Shown here: piece by piece, positions 34,333-43,747 of the stretch | Layout of the letters: each line of letters opens with the position of its first letter | Numbering within the stretch: the first letter of the stretch is position 1 | Assembly (NCBI RefSeq): GCF_900176355.1 | Contig: NZ_FWXI01000002.1 | Location: forward strand, 217,073-281,072 | Source: Sporomusa malonica | GTDB taxonomy: Bacteria > Bacillota > Negativicutes > Sporomusales > Sporomusaceae | Direction of reading: 5' to 3' | DNA length: 64,000 nt | Made by a program: the position numbers and the translations under genes | Notes under the pieces: generated by a model | Told to the model about the DNA's origin: nothing | The model's database searches: none | What the model saw: the letters and a program-made list of their open reading frames with translations, nothing else

Positions 34333-35277
34333 TTGGCTAATCAACTTGCCACCCGCGAAGCCTATGGCACAGCCCTTAAAGAATTAGGCGACCGTAATAA
34401 AAATGTCGTAGTCTTGGACGCCGACTTGTCCAAGTCCACTAAGACCAATGTATTCGCCAAAGCCCATCCTGACCGGTTCTTCAATGTCGGTATTGCCGAG
34501 CAGAACCTGATGGGTGTGGCTGCCGGCTTAGCTGCCGCAGGGAAGATTCCTTTTGTATCTACCTTTGCTATGTTTGCCACAGGCCGGGCATTTGAACAAA
34601 TCCGTAACTCTATTTGTTATCCTCAGCTCAATGTGAAGATTGCTGCCACTCATGCAGGTCTGACTGTTGGTGAGGACGGCGCTTCCCATCAGTCGATTGA
34701 GGATATCGCGATTATGCGGGCACTGCCTAATATGACGATCATTGTGCCAGCCGATCCGGCTGAGACCAAGCAAGCTATCGACTTTGCGGCCGAGTTTCAA
34801 GGTCCTGTCTATATCCGGCTGGGGCGCGCGGCTGTGCCGAATATATTTGGTGAATCCTATGAGTTTCGTCTGGGGAAAGCAGCACTTTTAACTGATGGAA
34901 CTGATGTGACCCTTATCGCCTGCGGCGTTATGGTAGCACCTGCCCGTCACGCAGCTGAGCAACTTATTTCCCAGGGAATTAGTGCCAGGGTACTTGATAT
35001 GGCTACCATTAAGCCGATTGATAAAGAGGCAATTATTGCCGCTGCACGTGATACCGGTGCTATTGTTACCTGCGAAGAACATAGCATTATCGGCGGTCTC
35101 GGCGGTGCAGTAGCCGAAGTGCTTGGTGAAAACTTCCCTGTACCGCTTGAGCGGGTCGGCGTCATGGACACGTTTGGCGAGTCAGGTACACCAAACGAGC
35201 TGCTGAAAAAATATAATCTGACTGAAGAGGCTATTGTCGCTGCCGCCAAGAAGGTTGTTAGCCGCAAAAAAGCATAG
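34333..35277 (+). CDS. Transketolase, C-terminal subunit
   Basis: A 314-aa pyrimidine-binding plus C-terminal subunit. ATREAYGTALKELGDRN, VLDADLSKSTKT, FNVGIAEQNLMGVAAGLA (catalytic Glu in AEQNL), SHQSIEDIAIMRALPNM and ITCEEHS-like VTCEEHSIIGGLG are present. TTG 34333, 9 bases after AAAGAGGTG, gives the family-usual length. The frame is open back to 34192, but those 47 codons are mostly the inverted palindromic element. GTG 34321 is another option. Partner of the 33308 gene. Confidence 0.9.
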   Translation: MANQLATREAYGTALKELGDRNKNVVVLDADLSKSTKTNVFAKAHPDRFFNVGIAEQNLMGVAAGLAAAGKIPFVSTFAMFATGRAFEQIRNSICYPQLNVKIAATHAGLTVGEDGASHQSIEDIAIMRALPNMTIIVPADPAETKQAIDFAAEFQGPVYIRLGRAAVPNIFGESYEFRLGKAALLTDGTDVTLIACGVMVAPARHAAEQLISQGISARVLDMATIKPIDKEAIIAAARDTGAIVTCEEHSIIGGLGGAVAEVLGENFPVPLERVGVMDTFGESGTPNELLKKYNLTEEAIVAAAKKVVSRKKA

Positions 35278-35292
35278 AACTGTTGAAGCATT

Positions 35293-35341
35293 AAAAAAGC
35301 CCGCACATGCATATCTATTATGTATGTGCGGGCTTTTATTC
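35293..35341 (+). terminator. Strong rho-independent terminator
   Basis: A 14-bp stem AAAAGCCCGCACAT / ATGTGCGGGCTTTT (35295-35308, 35324-35337) with A-run and T-run flanks. Ends the transketolase transcript. Confidence 0.92.
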
Positions 35342-35361
35342 GTTTTAAAAGGAGGGATTGT

Positions 35362-36102
35362 GTGAACTCCTGGCGAGTGATAAACCTTGGCCGGCGGGTG
35401 CTCAGGCGGGCCGGAATCGGGATTATTGGCTTGTTTGCATTGGTGCAGATGGGCGGGGCCTTCTCAACGGCCGTGTCGATGCTGGTATCGCTAGCGTTTT
35501 ATGCCTTAGCTTTCGGCAGCAGATTTGCGCTGGGGTTTATTTTTCTCTTACTGGTACATGAATTGGGGCATGTGGCAGCTTCACGCATTGTCGGACTCCG
35601 CGCCAGTGGGCCGACCTTCATCCCTTTCATCGGTGCAGTTATTAGTTTAAATCGTGCGCCGATCAACGCCAAGATGACGGCCAATATCGCCATTGGCGGT
35701 CCAGCGGCCGGAACACTCAGCGCTCTGGGGTGTTTGGCGTTATACCTGTGGAGTGACAGTACGCTCATGTTGGTGCTGGCGTACACCTCATGCCTGTTGA
35801 ATCTTTTTAATCTGATTCCCTGCGCACCGCTTGACGGTGAACGCATTGCCGCTGCCATCTCGCCGCGACTTTGGTGGATTGGCAGTTTTGTTATTGGCAT
35901 TGTATTTTTGTATACATATAACATATTAGTTTTCATTATTTTCCTATTTTCCTTGTTTGAGCTATGGCGGGGAGACGATCAACAGGCGAGCAGTTACTAT
36001 CGGTTGACAGCCACCCAGCGTCTTAATGTGGCCTGGTGGTATTTCGGTTTGTTAAGCGTGTTGGGGGTTACTACATTGTATACGATGGATTTATTAAAAT
36101 AG
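35362..36102 (+). CDS. M50 (site-2-protease-like) membrane metalloprotease
   Basis: A 246-aa membrane protein with about six helices. The zinc-binding HELGH is at residues 66-70 (LLVHELGHVAASRIVG); the third ligand is the Asp of NLIPCAPLDGERI, matching the NxxPxxPLDG pattern. GTG 35362 is 7 bases after AAAGGAGGG; the frame runs back into the terminator. Such proteases cleave transmembrane segments in signalling or act on envelope proteins. No anti-sigma partner is next to it. Confidence 0.85.
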   Translation: MNSWRVINLGRRVLRRAGIGIIGLFALVQMGGAFSTAVSMLVSLAFYALAFGSRFALGFIFLLLVHELGHVAASRIVGLRASGPTFIPFIGAVISLNRAPINAKMTANIAIGGPAAGTLSALGCLALYLWSDSTLMLVLAYTSCLLNLFNLIPCAPLDGERIAAAISPRLWWIGSFVIGIVFLYTYNILVFIIFLFSLFELWRGDDQQASSYYRLTATQRLNVAWWYFGLLSVLGVTTLYTMDLLK

Positions 36103-36147
36103 AGTCATTATCTGGAAAAAAATAGCAATATGTAAATTTAGCAATAG

Positions 36148-36168
36148 ACGAAAAAGGAGGTTTTTCGT
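36148..36168 (+). promoter_or_regulatory. Leader hairpin with a ribosome binding site in the loop
   Basis: ACGAAAAA (36148-36155) pairs perfectly with TTTTTCGT (36161-36168); the 5-base loop is GGAGG. It is followed by a five-codon frame GTG ACT CAT GTC GAA TAG. It lies about 60 bases ahead of the ftsE start. Confidence 0.4.
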
Positions 36169-36229
36169 GACTCATGTCGAATAGCAACAATACTTTAGTC
36201 TTTGACTTAGCAATGGAGGTACTTTAGTT

Positions 36230-36916
36230 TTGATTTACATGAGTGATGTGTCGAAAGTGTATAGCAACGGTTCGGTTGCTCTAGCAGACGTTACAGTGGA
36301 AATCGGCAAAGGGGATTTTATTTTTGTAGTGGGTCCGAGTGGCGCTGGCAAATCGACATTCATTAAACTGATTTTTAGAGAAGAATTGCCTACTAGCGGG
36401 CGTCTTGTCGTTAATGGGCGCAACGTTGTGGATATGATGCCAAAGGAAGTGCCATATTTACGGCGGGGACTGGGGATTGTATTCCAGGATTATCGCCTGC
36501 TGCCTAATAAAACGGTATATGACAATGTGGCTTTTGCCATGCAGGTGATTGAATCATCGCGTCGTGAGATGCAAAAAAGAGTTCATAATGTGCTTGACTT
36601 AGTCGGTCTCAGGCACAAAGTGCGCACATATCCTTCAGAACTGTCAGGTGGCGAACAGCAGCGGGTAGCCATTGCCAGGGCGATTGTTAATAATCCGGTT
36701 GTTGTGATTGCCGATGAACCAACAGGCAACCTGGATCCAGATACCTCGTGGGAAATCATGAAAGTGTTTGACACAATCAACAAGGCAGGCACCACTATTG
36801 TTATGGCTACACATGACAAAACAGTGGTTGATGCCATGAAAAAACGCGTTATTGCCATTGAAAAGGGCCGTATCGTCCGAGATCAGGTAAAAGGAGTATA
36901 CGGCTATGAAGATTAG
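36230..36916 (+). CDS. ftsE: Cell-division ABC-type ATPase FtsE
   Basis: A 228-aa FtsE. Walker A GPSGAGKST (35-43), Q-loop VFQDYRLLPNKTV, signature LSGGEQQR and Walker B VVIADEPTGNLDP are intact. It powers FtsX to activate a peptidoglycan hydrolase. TTG 36230 lies 9 bases after GGAGGT and matches the normal family length; the ATG at 36239 is too far from the ribosome binding site. Overlaps ftsX by 11 bases. Confidence 0.95.
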   Translation: MIYMSDVSKVYSNGSVALADVTVEIGKGDFIFVVGPSGAGKSTFIKLIFREELPTSGRLVVNGRNVVDMMPKEVPYLRRGLGIVFQDYRLLPNKTVYDNVAFAMQVIESSRREMQKRVHNVLDLVGLRHKVRTYPSELSGGEQQRVAIARAIVNNPVVVIADEPTGNLDPDTSWEIMKVFDTINKAGTTIVMATHDKTVVDAMKKRVIAIEKGRIVRDQVKGVYGYED

Positions 36917-37793
36917 GACAATTGAATATTTTGTGCGTGAGGCCGTTTCTTCGCTCAGACATAATGGGCTTATGAGCATTGCGTCAGTAAGCACGGTAGC
37001 GCTGTCACTCTTAATTTTGGGTATGTTCTTAGTTATGGTGCTCAATCTGAACCATATGGCCTCAACCCTGGAAACCCAAGTGCAGATTACCGTATATATG
37101 GAAGATGGCCTGTCTGACCGGGACATGCGGGAAATTGGAACAAGAATAACCAAGTTGAATGGTGTTACGCAGGTTATGTTTATTGATAAAGAGCAGGCAA
37201 TGGTTAAGTTTAAAGAACGGCTGGGCGAACAACAAGGCTTACTTACTGCCTTGGGTGATACTAATCCGCTGCCGAACTCTTTTGAAGTTAAGGTAGACAA
37301 GCCCGAATATGTTAAACCTGCGGCTCAGGCTATTGGTCAGCTCAAGGGCGTGGAAACTGCCAAATACGGTCAGGAGGTCATTGAACAGCTGTTTAGCCTG
37401 ACCAAGATGATCCGGATCTTTGGGCTTATCCTAATAGTCTTCCTGGCACTGGCCGCTTTGTTCATTATTGCCAATACCATCAGAATTACCGTATTTGCCC
37501 GTCGTAAGGAAATCGGGATTATGAAGTATGTTGGTGCAACTGACTGGTTTATCAGATTGCCCTTCATGATTGAAGGAATGATATTAGGCTTTGGCGGAGC
37601 CCTCATCGCTGTGCTTATCTTGGGCCAGACCTACAGCACGATTACCGAAAAAGTCTATGAATCACTGGCGTTTTTACCGCTGATTCCTAAAAATCCATTT
37701 TTAACCCATATTAGCATCGTGCTGCTGGTGGTGGGCACGGCAATCGGCGCGTTGGGCAGTACTATTTCACTTCGCCGCTTCATGAGGGTGTAA
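36906..37793 (+). CDS. ftsX: Cell-division membrane protein FtsX
   Basis: A 295-aa FtsX. The N-terminal cytoplasmic part YFVREAVSSLRHNGLMSIAS precedes helix 1. A periplasmic loop of about 120 residues (LETQVQITVYMEDGLSDRDMR) follows. Three C-terminal helices contain RKEIGIMKYVGATDWFIRLPF, the coupling helix to FtsE. The extracytoplasmic loop should contact the EnvC-like activator encoded next. Confidence 0.95.
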   Translation: MKIRTIEYFVREAVSSLRHNGLMSIASVSTVALSLLILGMFLVMVLNLNHMASTLETQVQITVYMEDGLSDRDMREIGTRITKLNGVTQVMFIDKEQAMVKFKERLGEQQGLLTALGDTNPLPNSFEVKVDKPEYVKPAAQAIGQLKGVETAKYGQEVIEQLFSLTKMIRIFGLILIVFLALAALFIIANTIRITVFARRKEIGIMKYVGATDWFIRLPFMIEGMILGFGGALIAVLILGQTYSTITEKVYESLAFLPLIPKNPFLTHISIVLLVVGTAIGALGSTISLRRFMRV

Positions 37794-37808
37794 CAGGAGG
37801 GAGAACCG

Positions 37809-38945
37809 TTGGTAATTAAACGAATTTTATCTTTAGGCTTGGCTGTCTCGCTTACCGTCACTGTACTCAGTACAGCGCTGGCTGACGAAATCGACCAGAA
37901 ACAGCGCCAACTGCAAAGTATTCAACAACAGATGGAAGCCCAGCAAAATAGGGCAGCGCAGGCCCAACAACAGGTTAACAGTGTATCAGACCAACTGCGG
38001 ACGATTCAAGGCGATCTTGATACTGCAGCTGGCGAATATAACGCTATTTTATCAAAGCTGGCAGCTACCGAGCAGCAGATCGAGGCTAACACGGAATTGT
38101 TGGCCAAAGTGGAAAAAAATCTGGCAGAGCGCAGCCAGATTCTCAACAAGCGGATGCGCGACATCTATAAAAACGGTCAGGTGAACTATGTAGATGTGCT
38201 GTTTGGTGCTGCTGACTTTGCGGATTTTACCACAAGGGCCGACTTGCTAAAACGGGTTGTTAACCAGGATCTGACGCTTGTTGCTCAGGTAAAGGCAGAG
38301 CGTGAGCTTGTTGTCCAAAAACGGGCAGAACTTGAGCGTGACAAGGTTGCCATTGTTGACCTTAAGCAGCAGGCAACTGCAAAAAAGGCTGTAATTGAGG
38401 CCCGGAAAAATGAGCGGGAAAAAGTATTGGATTCAGCAGTAAGTGAACGTGATACGGCTGAGCGTGCCTATCAGGAACTGATGGATACCTCGCGGCAGAT
38501 TGAACAAATGATCAGGAATATCCAGTCTGGCGGAACAGCATCAGGGCCTGCAGGTGGCAGCGGTGCACTCATGTGGCCGGCCTCTGGCCCGATTACCTCG
38601 CCGTTTGGTTGGCGGACACACCCTATATTTGGTACCCAGCGGTTCCACAGTGGTATTGACATTGGTGCTGATTATGGTGATTCAATTATGGCAGCTGACA
38701 GTGGAACTGTTATCTTCAGCGGCTGGATGGGGGGCTATGGTAAGGCGGTTATCGTCGATCATGGTGGCGGTATCTCAACCCTGTACGCTCATAATTCAGA
38801 GCTGCTAGTGGAAGAAGGCTACCGGGTGCAAAAAGGGCAGACCATCTCCCGTTGCGGCTCGACTGGCTACTCGACCGGCCCGCACCTGCATTTTGAAGTG
38901 CGTGAGAACGGTTCACCAGTCAGCCCGATGGGGTATCTGCCGTAG
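37809..38945 (+). CDS. EnvC-like murein hydrolase activator / M23 peptidase
   Basis: A 378-aa secreted protein. Signal peptide 1-26 (ending TALA). Long coiled coil with Gln/Ala-rich heptads (about 27-245; QRQLQSIQQQMEAQQNRAA). The C-terminal LytM/M23 domain has RFHSGIDIGADYG (zinc His and Asp, about 279-283), TLYAHNS and HLHFEVREN (about 358). All zinc ligands appear present, so unlike E. coli EnvC it may be an active endopeptidase. TTG 37809 follows AGGAGGGAG. Expected to be driven by FtsEX at division or sporulation. Confidence 0.9.
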   Translation: MVIKRILSLGLAVSLTVTVLSTALADEIDQKQRQLQSIQQQMEAQQNRAAQAQQQVNSVSDQLRTIQGDLDTAAGEYNAILSKLAATEQQIEANTELLAKVEKNLAERSQILNKRMRDIYKNGQVNYVDVLFGAADFADFTTRADLLKRVVNQDLTLVAQVKAERELVVQKRAELERDKVAIVDLKQQATAKKAVIEARKNEREKVLDSAVSERDTAERAYQELMDTSRQIEQMIRNIQSGGTASGPAGGSGALMWPASGPITSPFGWRTHPIFGTQRFHSGIDIGADYGDSIMAADSGTVIFSGWMGGYGKAVIVDHGGGISTLYAHNSELLVEEGYRVQKGQTISRCGSTGYSTGPHLHFEVRENGSPVSPMGYLP

Positions 38946-39046
38946 AGCCTAGAATATTTACAAGCAATTTGACATATAGTTAAAAGGATAAAATGAAAAA
39001 GGGATAAGTCCGGTTTCGAACCCGCGACTTCTGCGAGGTGTATTGA

Positions 39047-40183
39047 TTGAGCCGCCGTAAAATAATTTTTGGCGCAGTGCTATTAGTTTTAGTGACATTT
39101 TTGACTACATCGGCCGGATTCCTCTATCTGATGAATGCCTGGTCGTCTGATGTTGTCAGCACGCTGAGAGTGCTGCGGGCACTGCAGGTGGTCAAGTCCC
39201 GCTATGTCGAAGAGGTTCCGGTTGAAACGCTGATGGCTGGATCAATTAAAGGCATGGTTAACTCTCTGAATGATCCCCATTCAGTATATATGGATGCCAA
39301 GATGTTTAAAGAGTTTATGATTGAAACCGAGGGTTCCTTTGGTGGTGTTGGTATTGTTATTGGCACCAAAGATAAACTACTCACAGTTGTTGCTCCCATT
39401 GAAGGAACTCCCGGCGAAAAGGCTGGTATCAAAAGTGGTGACCAGATTATCAAGATAGACGGTCAGGACACCAAGGACCTTGCGCTTGATGAAGCTGTCA
39501 ACAAAATCCGCGGCCCGGAAGGCAGCAAAGTTGTGCTGACTGTTAAGCGGGGCCAGGAGATGAAAGATTATACTCTTACCCGCTCTAACATTCAGATTAA
39601 GACAGTGGCCGGTAAAATGTTGGATAATCATATCGGCTATATTCGAATCTCTATGTTTAACGAAAACACGGGTAATGACTTTGTTCGTAAATTACAGGAA
39701 CTTGAAAAACAAGGTATGAAAGCCATGGTGCTTGACCTTAGGGATAACCCCGGTGGACTCTTGGATGAAAGTGTTAAAGTTGCCAGTCAGTTTGTACCCA
39801 AAGGACCAGTCGTCTCGGTAGTTACCCGGGATGGGCGGCGCGAAACGCACTCTTCCAACCTGGAAACGCCGAAATATCCGGTAGCCATTTTGGTTAACGG
39901 CGGCAGCGCCAGCGCCTCTGAGATTGTAGCCGGGGCGGCGCAAGATACTGGCGTGGGTACGCTGATTGGTACCAAGACGTATGGTAAAGGCTCAGTTCAA
40001 ACAGTCGTCCGTCTTGACGAGGGTTCAGGCATTAAGCTAACAATAGCTAAGTATTTGACTCCTAAAGACAGGTCGATCAATGGGGTAGGCATTGAACCTG
40101 ATATTAAGGTTGAATTGCCTGAAACCAAAGATAAAGATGTACAGCTTGATAAAGCACTTGAGGTTTTAAAAACTAAACTGTAG
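39047..40183 (+). CDS. S41 C-terminal processing protease (CtpA/CtpB type)
   Basis: A 378-aa protein with an N-terminal signal anchor (IIFGAVLLVLVTFLTTSAGFL). A PDZ domain lies around 95-180 (GIVIGTKDKLLTVVAPIEG). The peptidase core has the nucleophile Ser in NGGSASASEIVAGA and the general-base Lys in GTKTYGKGSVQ, giving an intact Ser-Lys dyad. In Bacillus CtpB cleaves the sporulation factor SpoIVFA; other members process envelope proteins. TTG 39047 follows GCGAGGTG. A tRNA-like scrap precedes the gene at 39002. Confidence 0.92.
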   Translation: MSRRKIIFGAVLLVLVTFLTTSAGFLYLMNAWSSDVVSTLRVLRALQVVKSRYVEEVPVETLMAGSIKGMVNSLNDPHSVYMDAKMFKEFMIETEGSFGGVGIVIGTKDKLLTVVAPIEGTPGEKAGIKSGDQIIKIDGQDTKDLALDEAVNKIRGPEGSKVVLTVKRGQEMKDYTLTRSNIQIKTVAGKMLDNHIGYIRISMFNENTGNDFVRKLQELEKQGMKAMVLDLRDNPGGLLDESVKVASQFVPKGPVVSVVTRDGRRETHSSNLETPKYPVAILVNGGSASASEIVAGAAQDTGVGTLIGTKTYGKGSVQTVVRLDEGSGIKLTIAKYLTPKDRSINGVGIEPDIKVELPETKDKDVQLDKALEVLKTKL

Positions 40184-40260
40184 GTTAGTATTGTATAACA
40201 GTCTTAGGTTGGTTTATAACTATATAAACCAACCTAATCTTCATTTGAGGTGAGGACAAC

Positions 40261-41502
40261 TTGTTTCCATGGTCTGATATTACTTTACTCATTATCCGCG
40301 GGGCATTAGGTCTTGTATTTGATTTTAATTTCTGGCTAATTCTTGCTCTGGTCGGGTACCAGTACTGGCAGATGCAGAAACGCCAGCGCCAAATGTTTGG
40401 CGTCTGCAATTATACCCTGACTCAGCAGATTCTGATGGCTGGGTTTTATGGACTTATTGGCGGTATTGTCGGCAGCTTTTTGCTGACACTTGTTGGTGTC
40501 AAACTTAACCAGCTCGGCCTCGGTTACATCTGGCCGGTGGCACTGGCACTTATGCTGATCAATATGCGCTTTTTGTGCTTCGCCTATGCTGGTGGCCTGG
40601 TGGCTTTAGCTAATGTCTTATTTGGCTGGCCTGAGGTCGATGTGCCGCAAGTGCTGTCGCTTGTTGCCGTACTTCATATTACCGAGAGCCTGTTAATTGC
40701 CATTAGCGGTGGCTACAGCGCAATGCCAATGATTGTCAAAAAGGGAGATGGCCGCTTAGTCGGTGCGTTCAGCCTTCAGAACTTCTGGCCTCTGCCGCTT
40801 ATGATCCTGGCGGCTGTGGCTGTGCCCTCAGAAACTGTGCCTGGTGGCATTATTAAAATGCCGGAATGGTGGCCCTTGCTGCCATTAGCCTTGGAACCGC
40901 AAGCTGGTTCAACCTGGATTTATCTGATGGCTCCGGTTGTAGCCGCCCTTGGCTATACCGACATGGCTATAGCCAGTTTGCCACAGCAGCGGCGATGGCA
41001 GTCAGCGCTGAATCTGGCAGTATATAGCATCATTCTATTAGCGCTGGCACTGCTTTCGGCAAAGTACTCCTGGCTGAAAGTGTTTGCAGCCATACTATCG
41101 CCGGTAGGACATGAACTGCTCATCCAATTGGATAACCGCCGCGAAATGGAAGCACCGCCCCGGTTTGTTCCGCCGTCGTACGGCATAATGGTTCTTGACA
41201 CTGTTGTTGATACACCGGCAGCTAAAGTACTCAAACCAGGGGATATCATTACAAACCTGGCTGGCCTGCCGCTTAGCAGCCGCGATGATTTGGCGGCTGC
41301 CATTAGTCACGCTCCTGAACGGTTCAGCGTAGCTTTTGAACGAAATGGCAAGGCGCTGCATAAGGAGTTCAAGTTTAAGCAGGGTGAACGGCGGTTGGGT
41401 GTTATTTTGGTTCCTGATGGGGATGAGCAGTTTTATGCTGAGATGACAAGTGAGCGTTATGGACTCATTGATTGGATTATAGATAAGTTTAAGAAGCAAT
41501 AA
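40261..41502 (+). CDS. Multi-spanning membrane protein with C-terminal PDZ domain (MinJ-like)
   Basis: A 413-aa protein with about eight membrane helices in the first 285 residues. A soluble PDZ domain (about 300-395) contains SYGIMVLDTVVDTPAAKVLKPGDIITNLAG. The architecture and the place after ctp and before uvrB match Bacillus YvjD/MinJ, which links DivIVA to MinD at cell poles. TTG 40261 follows GAGGTGAGGACAAC. The name is based on architecture and position only. Confidence 0.78.
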   Translation: MFPWSDITLLIIRGALGLVFDFNFWLILALVGYQYWQMQKRQRQMFGVCNYTLTQQILMAGFYGLIGGIVGSFLLTLVGVKLNQLGLGYIWPVALALMLINMRFLCFAYAGGLVALANVLFGWPEVDVPQVLSLVAVLHITESLLIAISGGYSAMPMIVKKGDGRLVGAFSLQNFWPLPLMILAAVAVPSETVPGGIIKMPEWWPLLPLALEPQAGSTWIYLMAPVVAALGYTDMAIASLPQQRRWQSALNLAVYSIILLALALLSAKYSWLKVFAAILSPVGHELLIQLDNRREMEAPPRFVPPSYGIMVLDTVVDTPAAKVLKPGDIITNLAGLPLSSRDDLAAAISHAPERFSVAFERNGKALHKEFKFKQGERRLGVILVPDGDEQFYAEMTSERYGLIDWIIDKFKKQ

Positions 41503-41526
41503 GAATAGATCGTAGGTGAGATAACT

Positions 41527-43605
41527 ATGGCAACTGTACCAAAACTCAATACCGTCCACCAGGAAGGTGGTATCCCTTTCAAAGTCGAAGCACCGTTTAC
41601 GCCCACAGGTGATCAACCCTCAGCCATTGTCCAATTGGTTGAGGGTATTGAGCGTGGCGATATGGCCCAGGTACTGCTGGGCGCCACCGGTACTGGCAAG
41701 ACCTTTACCATGGCCAAAGTCATTGAGGCTGTGCAAAAACCAACCCTGGTCATTGCTCACAATAAAACGCTGGCCGCTCAGTTGGCCAGCGAGTTTAAAG
41801 AATTTTTCCCCAATAATGCTGTTGAGTATTTTGTTAGCTACTATGACTACTACCAGCCTGAAGCCTATATTGCTCAGACTGACACTTATATTGAAAAAGA
41901 CGCTTCCATTAATGATGAAATAGACAAACTGCGCCATTCGGCTACCAGCTCGCTGTTTGAGCGGCGTGATGTCATTATTGTTGCCAGTGTTTCCTGCATT
42001 TATGGTTTGGGCTCGCCGGATGAATACCGGGGCTTGGTGCTGTCACTCAGGCAAGGTCAGGTAAAAGACAGGGATGACATATTGCGCAAGCTTGTCGATA
42101 TCCAGTATGAGCGCAATGACTATAACTTTACCCGGGGCACCTTTCGGGTACGGGGCGATATTGTTGAGATTTTTCCGGCAGCCTATGGGGAAAAGGCGCT
42201 GAGGGTCGAGTTATTTGGTGATGAAGTGGAGCGAATCTTAGAAATCGATACGCTGACAGGTGAGATTCTTGCCGAGCGCAAACATATTGCTGTTTATCCG
42301 GCCTCCCACTATGTCACCTCACGGGAAAACATGCTGCGGGCTGTGCAGGATATTGAAGCCGAGCTTGATGAGCGATTGGCTTATCTCAGGGATAACGGTA
42401 AGCTCTTGGAGGCGCAGCGCCTAGACCAGCGCACCAGATATGATTTGGAAATGATGCTGGAAATGGGCTACTGCTCAGGCATTGAAAACTATTCCAGGCA
42501 TCTCACTCAGCGTCAGCCAGGCGAGTCGCCATTTACGCTAATTGACTACTTTCCCGAAGACTTTCTTATTGTAGTTGATGAGTCCCATGTTACGCTGCCT
42601 CAGGTTAGAGCCATGTACGCTGGCGACCGGTCACGCAAGGAATCACTTGTGGGAAATGGTTTTCGTTTGCCGTCGGCGTTTGATAACCGTCCGCTGACCT
42701 TTGATGAATTTAATGGCAGGATCAATCAGATTGTTTATGTATCAGCTACACCGTCCGCCTATGAGTTAAAATTAGCCAACCAGGTAGCACAGCAGGTCAT
42801 CCGGCCGACAGGGCTGATCGATCCAGAGATTGAAATCCGACCCATCAAAGGCCAGATGGATGACTTGCTTGATGAGATCAAACTTCGTTCAGCAGTGAAT
42901 GAACGGGTGCTTGTGACCACCCTGACGAAGAAAATGGCTGAAAACCTAACAGAATACCTGAAGGGTATGGGGATCAAGGTGAACTATCTTCACTCTGATA
43001 TCGCGACAATTGAACGGGTAGAGATTATCCGGGATTTGCGCGCTGGGGTGCATGATGTGCTTATTGGTATAAACCTGCTGCGGGAAGGGCTTGATATGCC
43101 AGAGGTGTCACTTGTGGCCATATTGGATGCAGATAAAGAAGGCTTCCTGCGTTCGGAAACATCGCTCATTCAGACCATTGGCCGCGCTGCCCGTAACGCG
43201 CATGGCAAAGTCATTATGTATGCCGATAGAATCACCGATTCTATGCGCCGGGCCATGAGCGAGACTGACCGCCGCCGTGAGATACAGATGGCCTATAATG
43301 CTAAACATGGCATAACCCCTAAGACAATTGAAAAACGGGTGAAAGAACTCATCGAAACCACCAAAGTCGCTGAGACTCCAGCTGCCTACAAGGCCGACCG
43401 CATTGGCAACATGGGCCGCGACGACATGCTTGAACTGGCAGCCAACCTGGAGAAAGAAATGCGTCAGGCCTCCAAACTGCTTGAGTTTGAGCGGGCTGCT
43501 GAGTTAAGGGACATGGTTGTCGAACTCCGCCAGAAAGCCGGGACCGGACCGGCAAAGGCCAAAGCGTCTTCAGGCAGCAAGTCTGCCAAACGGCAGAAGA
43601 AATAG
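41527..43605 (+). CDS. uvrB: Excinuclease ABC subunit B
   Basis: A 692-aa UvrB. Walker A GATGTGKT (about 52-59), the beta-hairpin region [24 protein letters not shown]-like [10 protein letters not shown], and helicase motifs [10 protein letters not shown] and QTIGRAARN are intact. The C-terminal UVR domain ([22 protein letters not shown]) binds UvrC. It verifies DNA damage in nucleotide excision repair. ATG 41527 follows TAGGTGAGATAACT. Basic tail [12 protein letters not shown]. No SOS-type LexA box was seen upstream. Confidence 0.97.
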   Translation: MATVPKLNTVHQEGGIPFKVEAPFTPTGDQPSAIVQLVEGIERGDMAQVLLGATGTGKTFTMAKVIEAVQKPTLVIAHNKTLAAQLASEFKEFFPNNAVEYFVSYYDYYQPEAYIAQTDTYIEKDASINDEIDKLRHSATSSLFERRDVIIVASVSCIYGLGSPDEYRGLVLSLRQGQVKDRDDILRKLVDIQYERNDYNFTRGTFRVRGDIVEIFPAAYGEKALRVELFGDEVERILEIDTLTGEILAERKHIAVYPASHYVTSRENMLRAVQDIEAELDERLAYLRDNGKLLEAQRLDQRTRYDLEMMLEMGYCSGIENYSRHLTQRQPGESPFTLIDYFPEDFLIVVDESHVTLPQVRAMYAGDRSRKESLVGNGFRLPSAFDNRPLTFDEFNGRINQIVYVSATPSAYELKLANQVAQQVIRPTGLIDPEIEIRPIKGQMDDLLDEIKLRSAVNERVLVTTLTKKMAENLTEYLKGMGIKVNYLHSDIATIERVEIIRDLRAGVHDVLIGINLLREGLDMPEVSLVAILDADKEGFLRSETSLIQTIGRAARNAHGKVIMYADRITDSMRRAMSETDRRREIQMAYNAKHGITPKTIEKRVKELIETTKVAETPAAYKADRIGNMGRDDMLELAANLEKEMRQASKLLEFERAAELRDMVVELRQKAGTGPAKAKASSGSKSAKRQKK

Positions 43606-43747
43606 TGTGCCTGAGATGGAGAAGGACAAGGGGTATAATTTTATTGCGGTGAAATGCTACCACTGAAATATAAATACTGGTATAATATAAAAGTCGAATA
43701 ATCAATATCAATTAATATATAGTAGCCTCGAGAAAGGGAACCGAAAA

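Noticed and set aside
38960-38995. Promoter TTGACA...TAAAAT before the C-terminal protease
   Set aside because: The boxes are only 14 bases apart, too short for a sigma-A promoter.
43606-43747. LexA/SOS box and promoter between uvrB and uvrA
   Set aside because: A TATAAT-like stretch is present near 43690, but there is no fitting -35 and no CGAAC-N4-GTTCG site.
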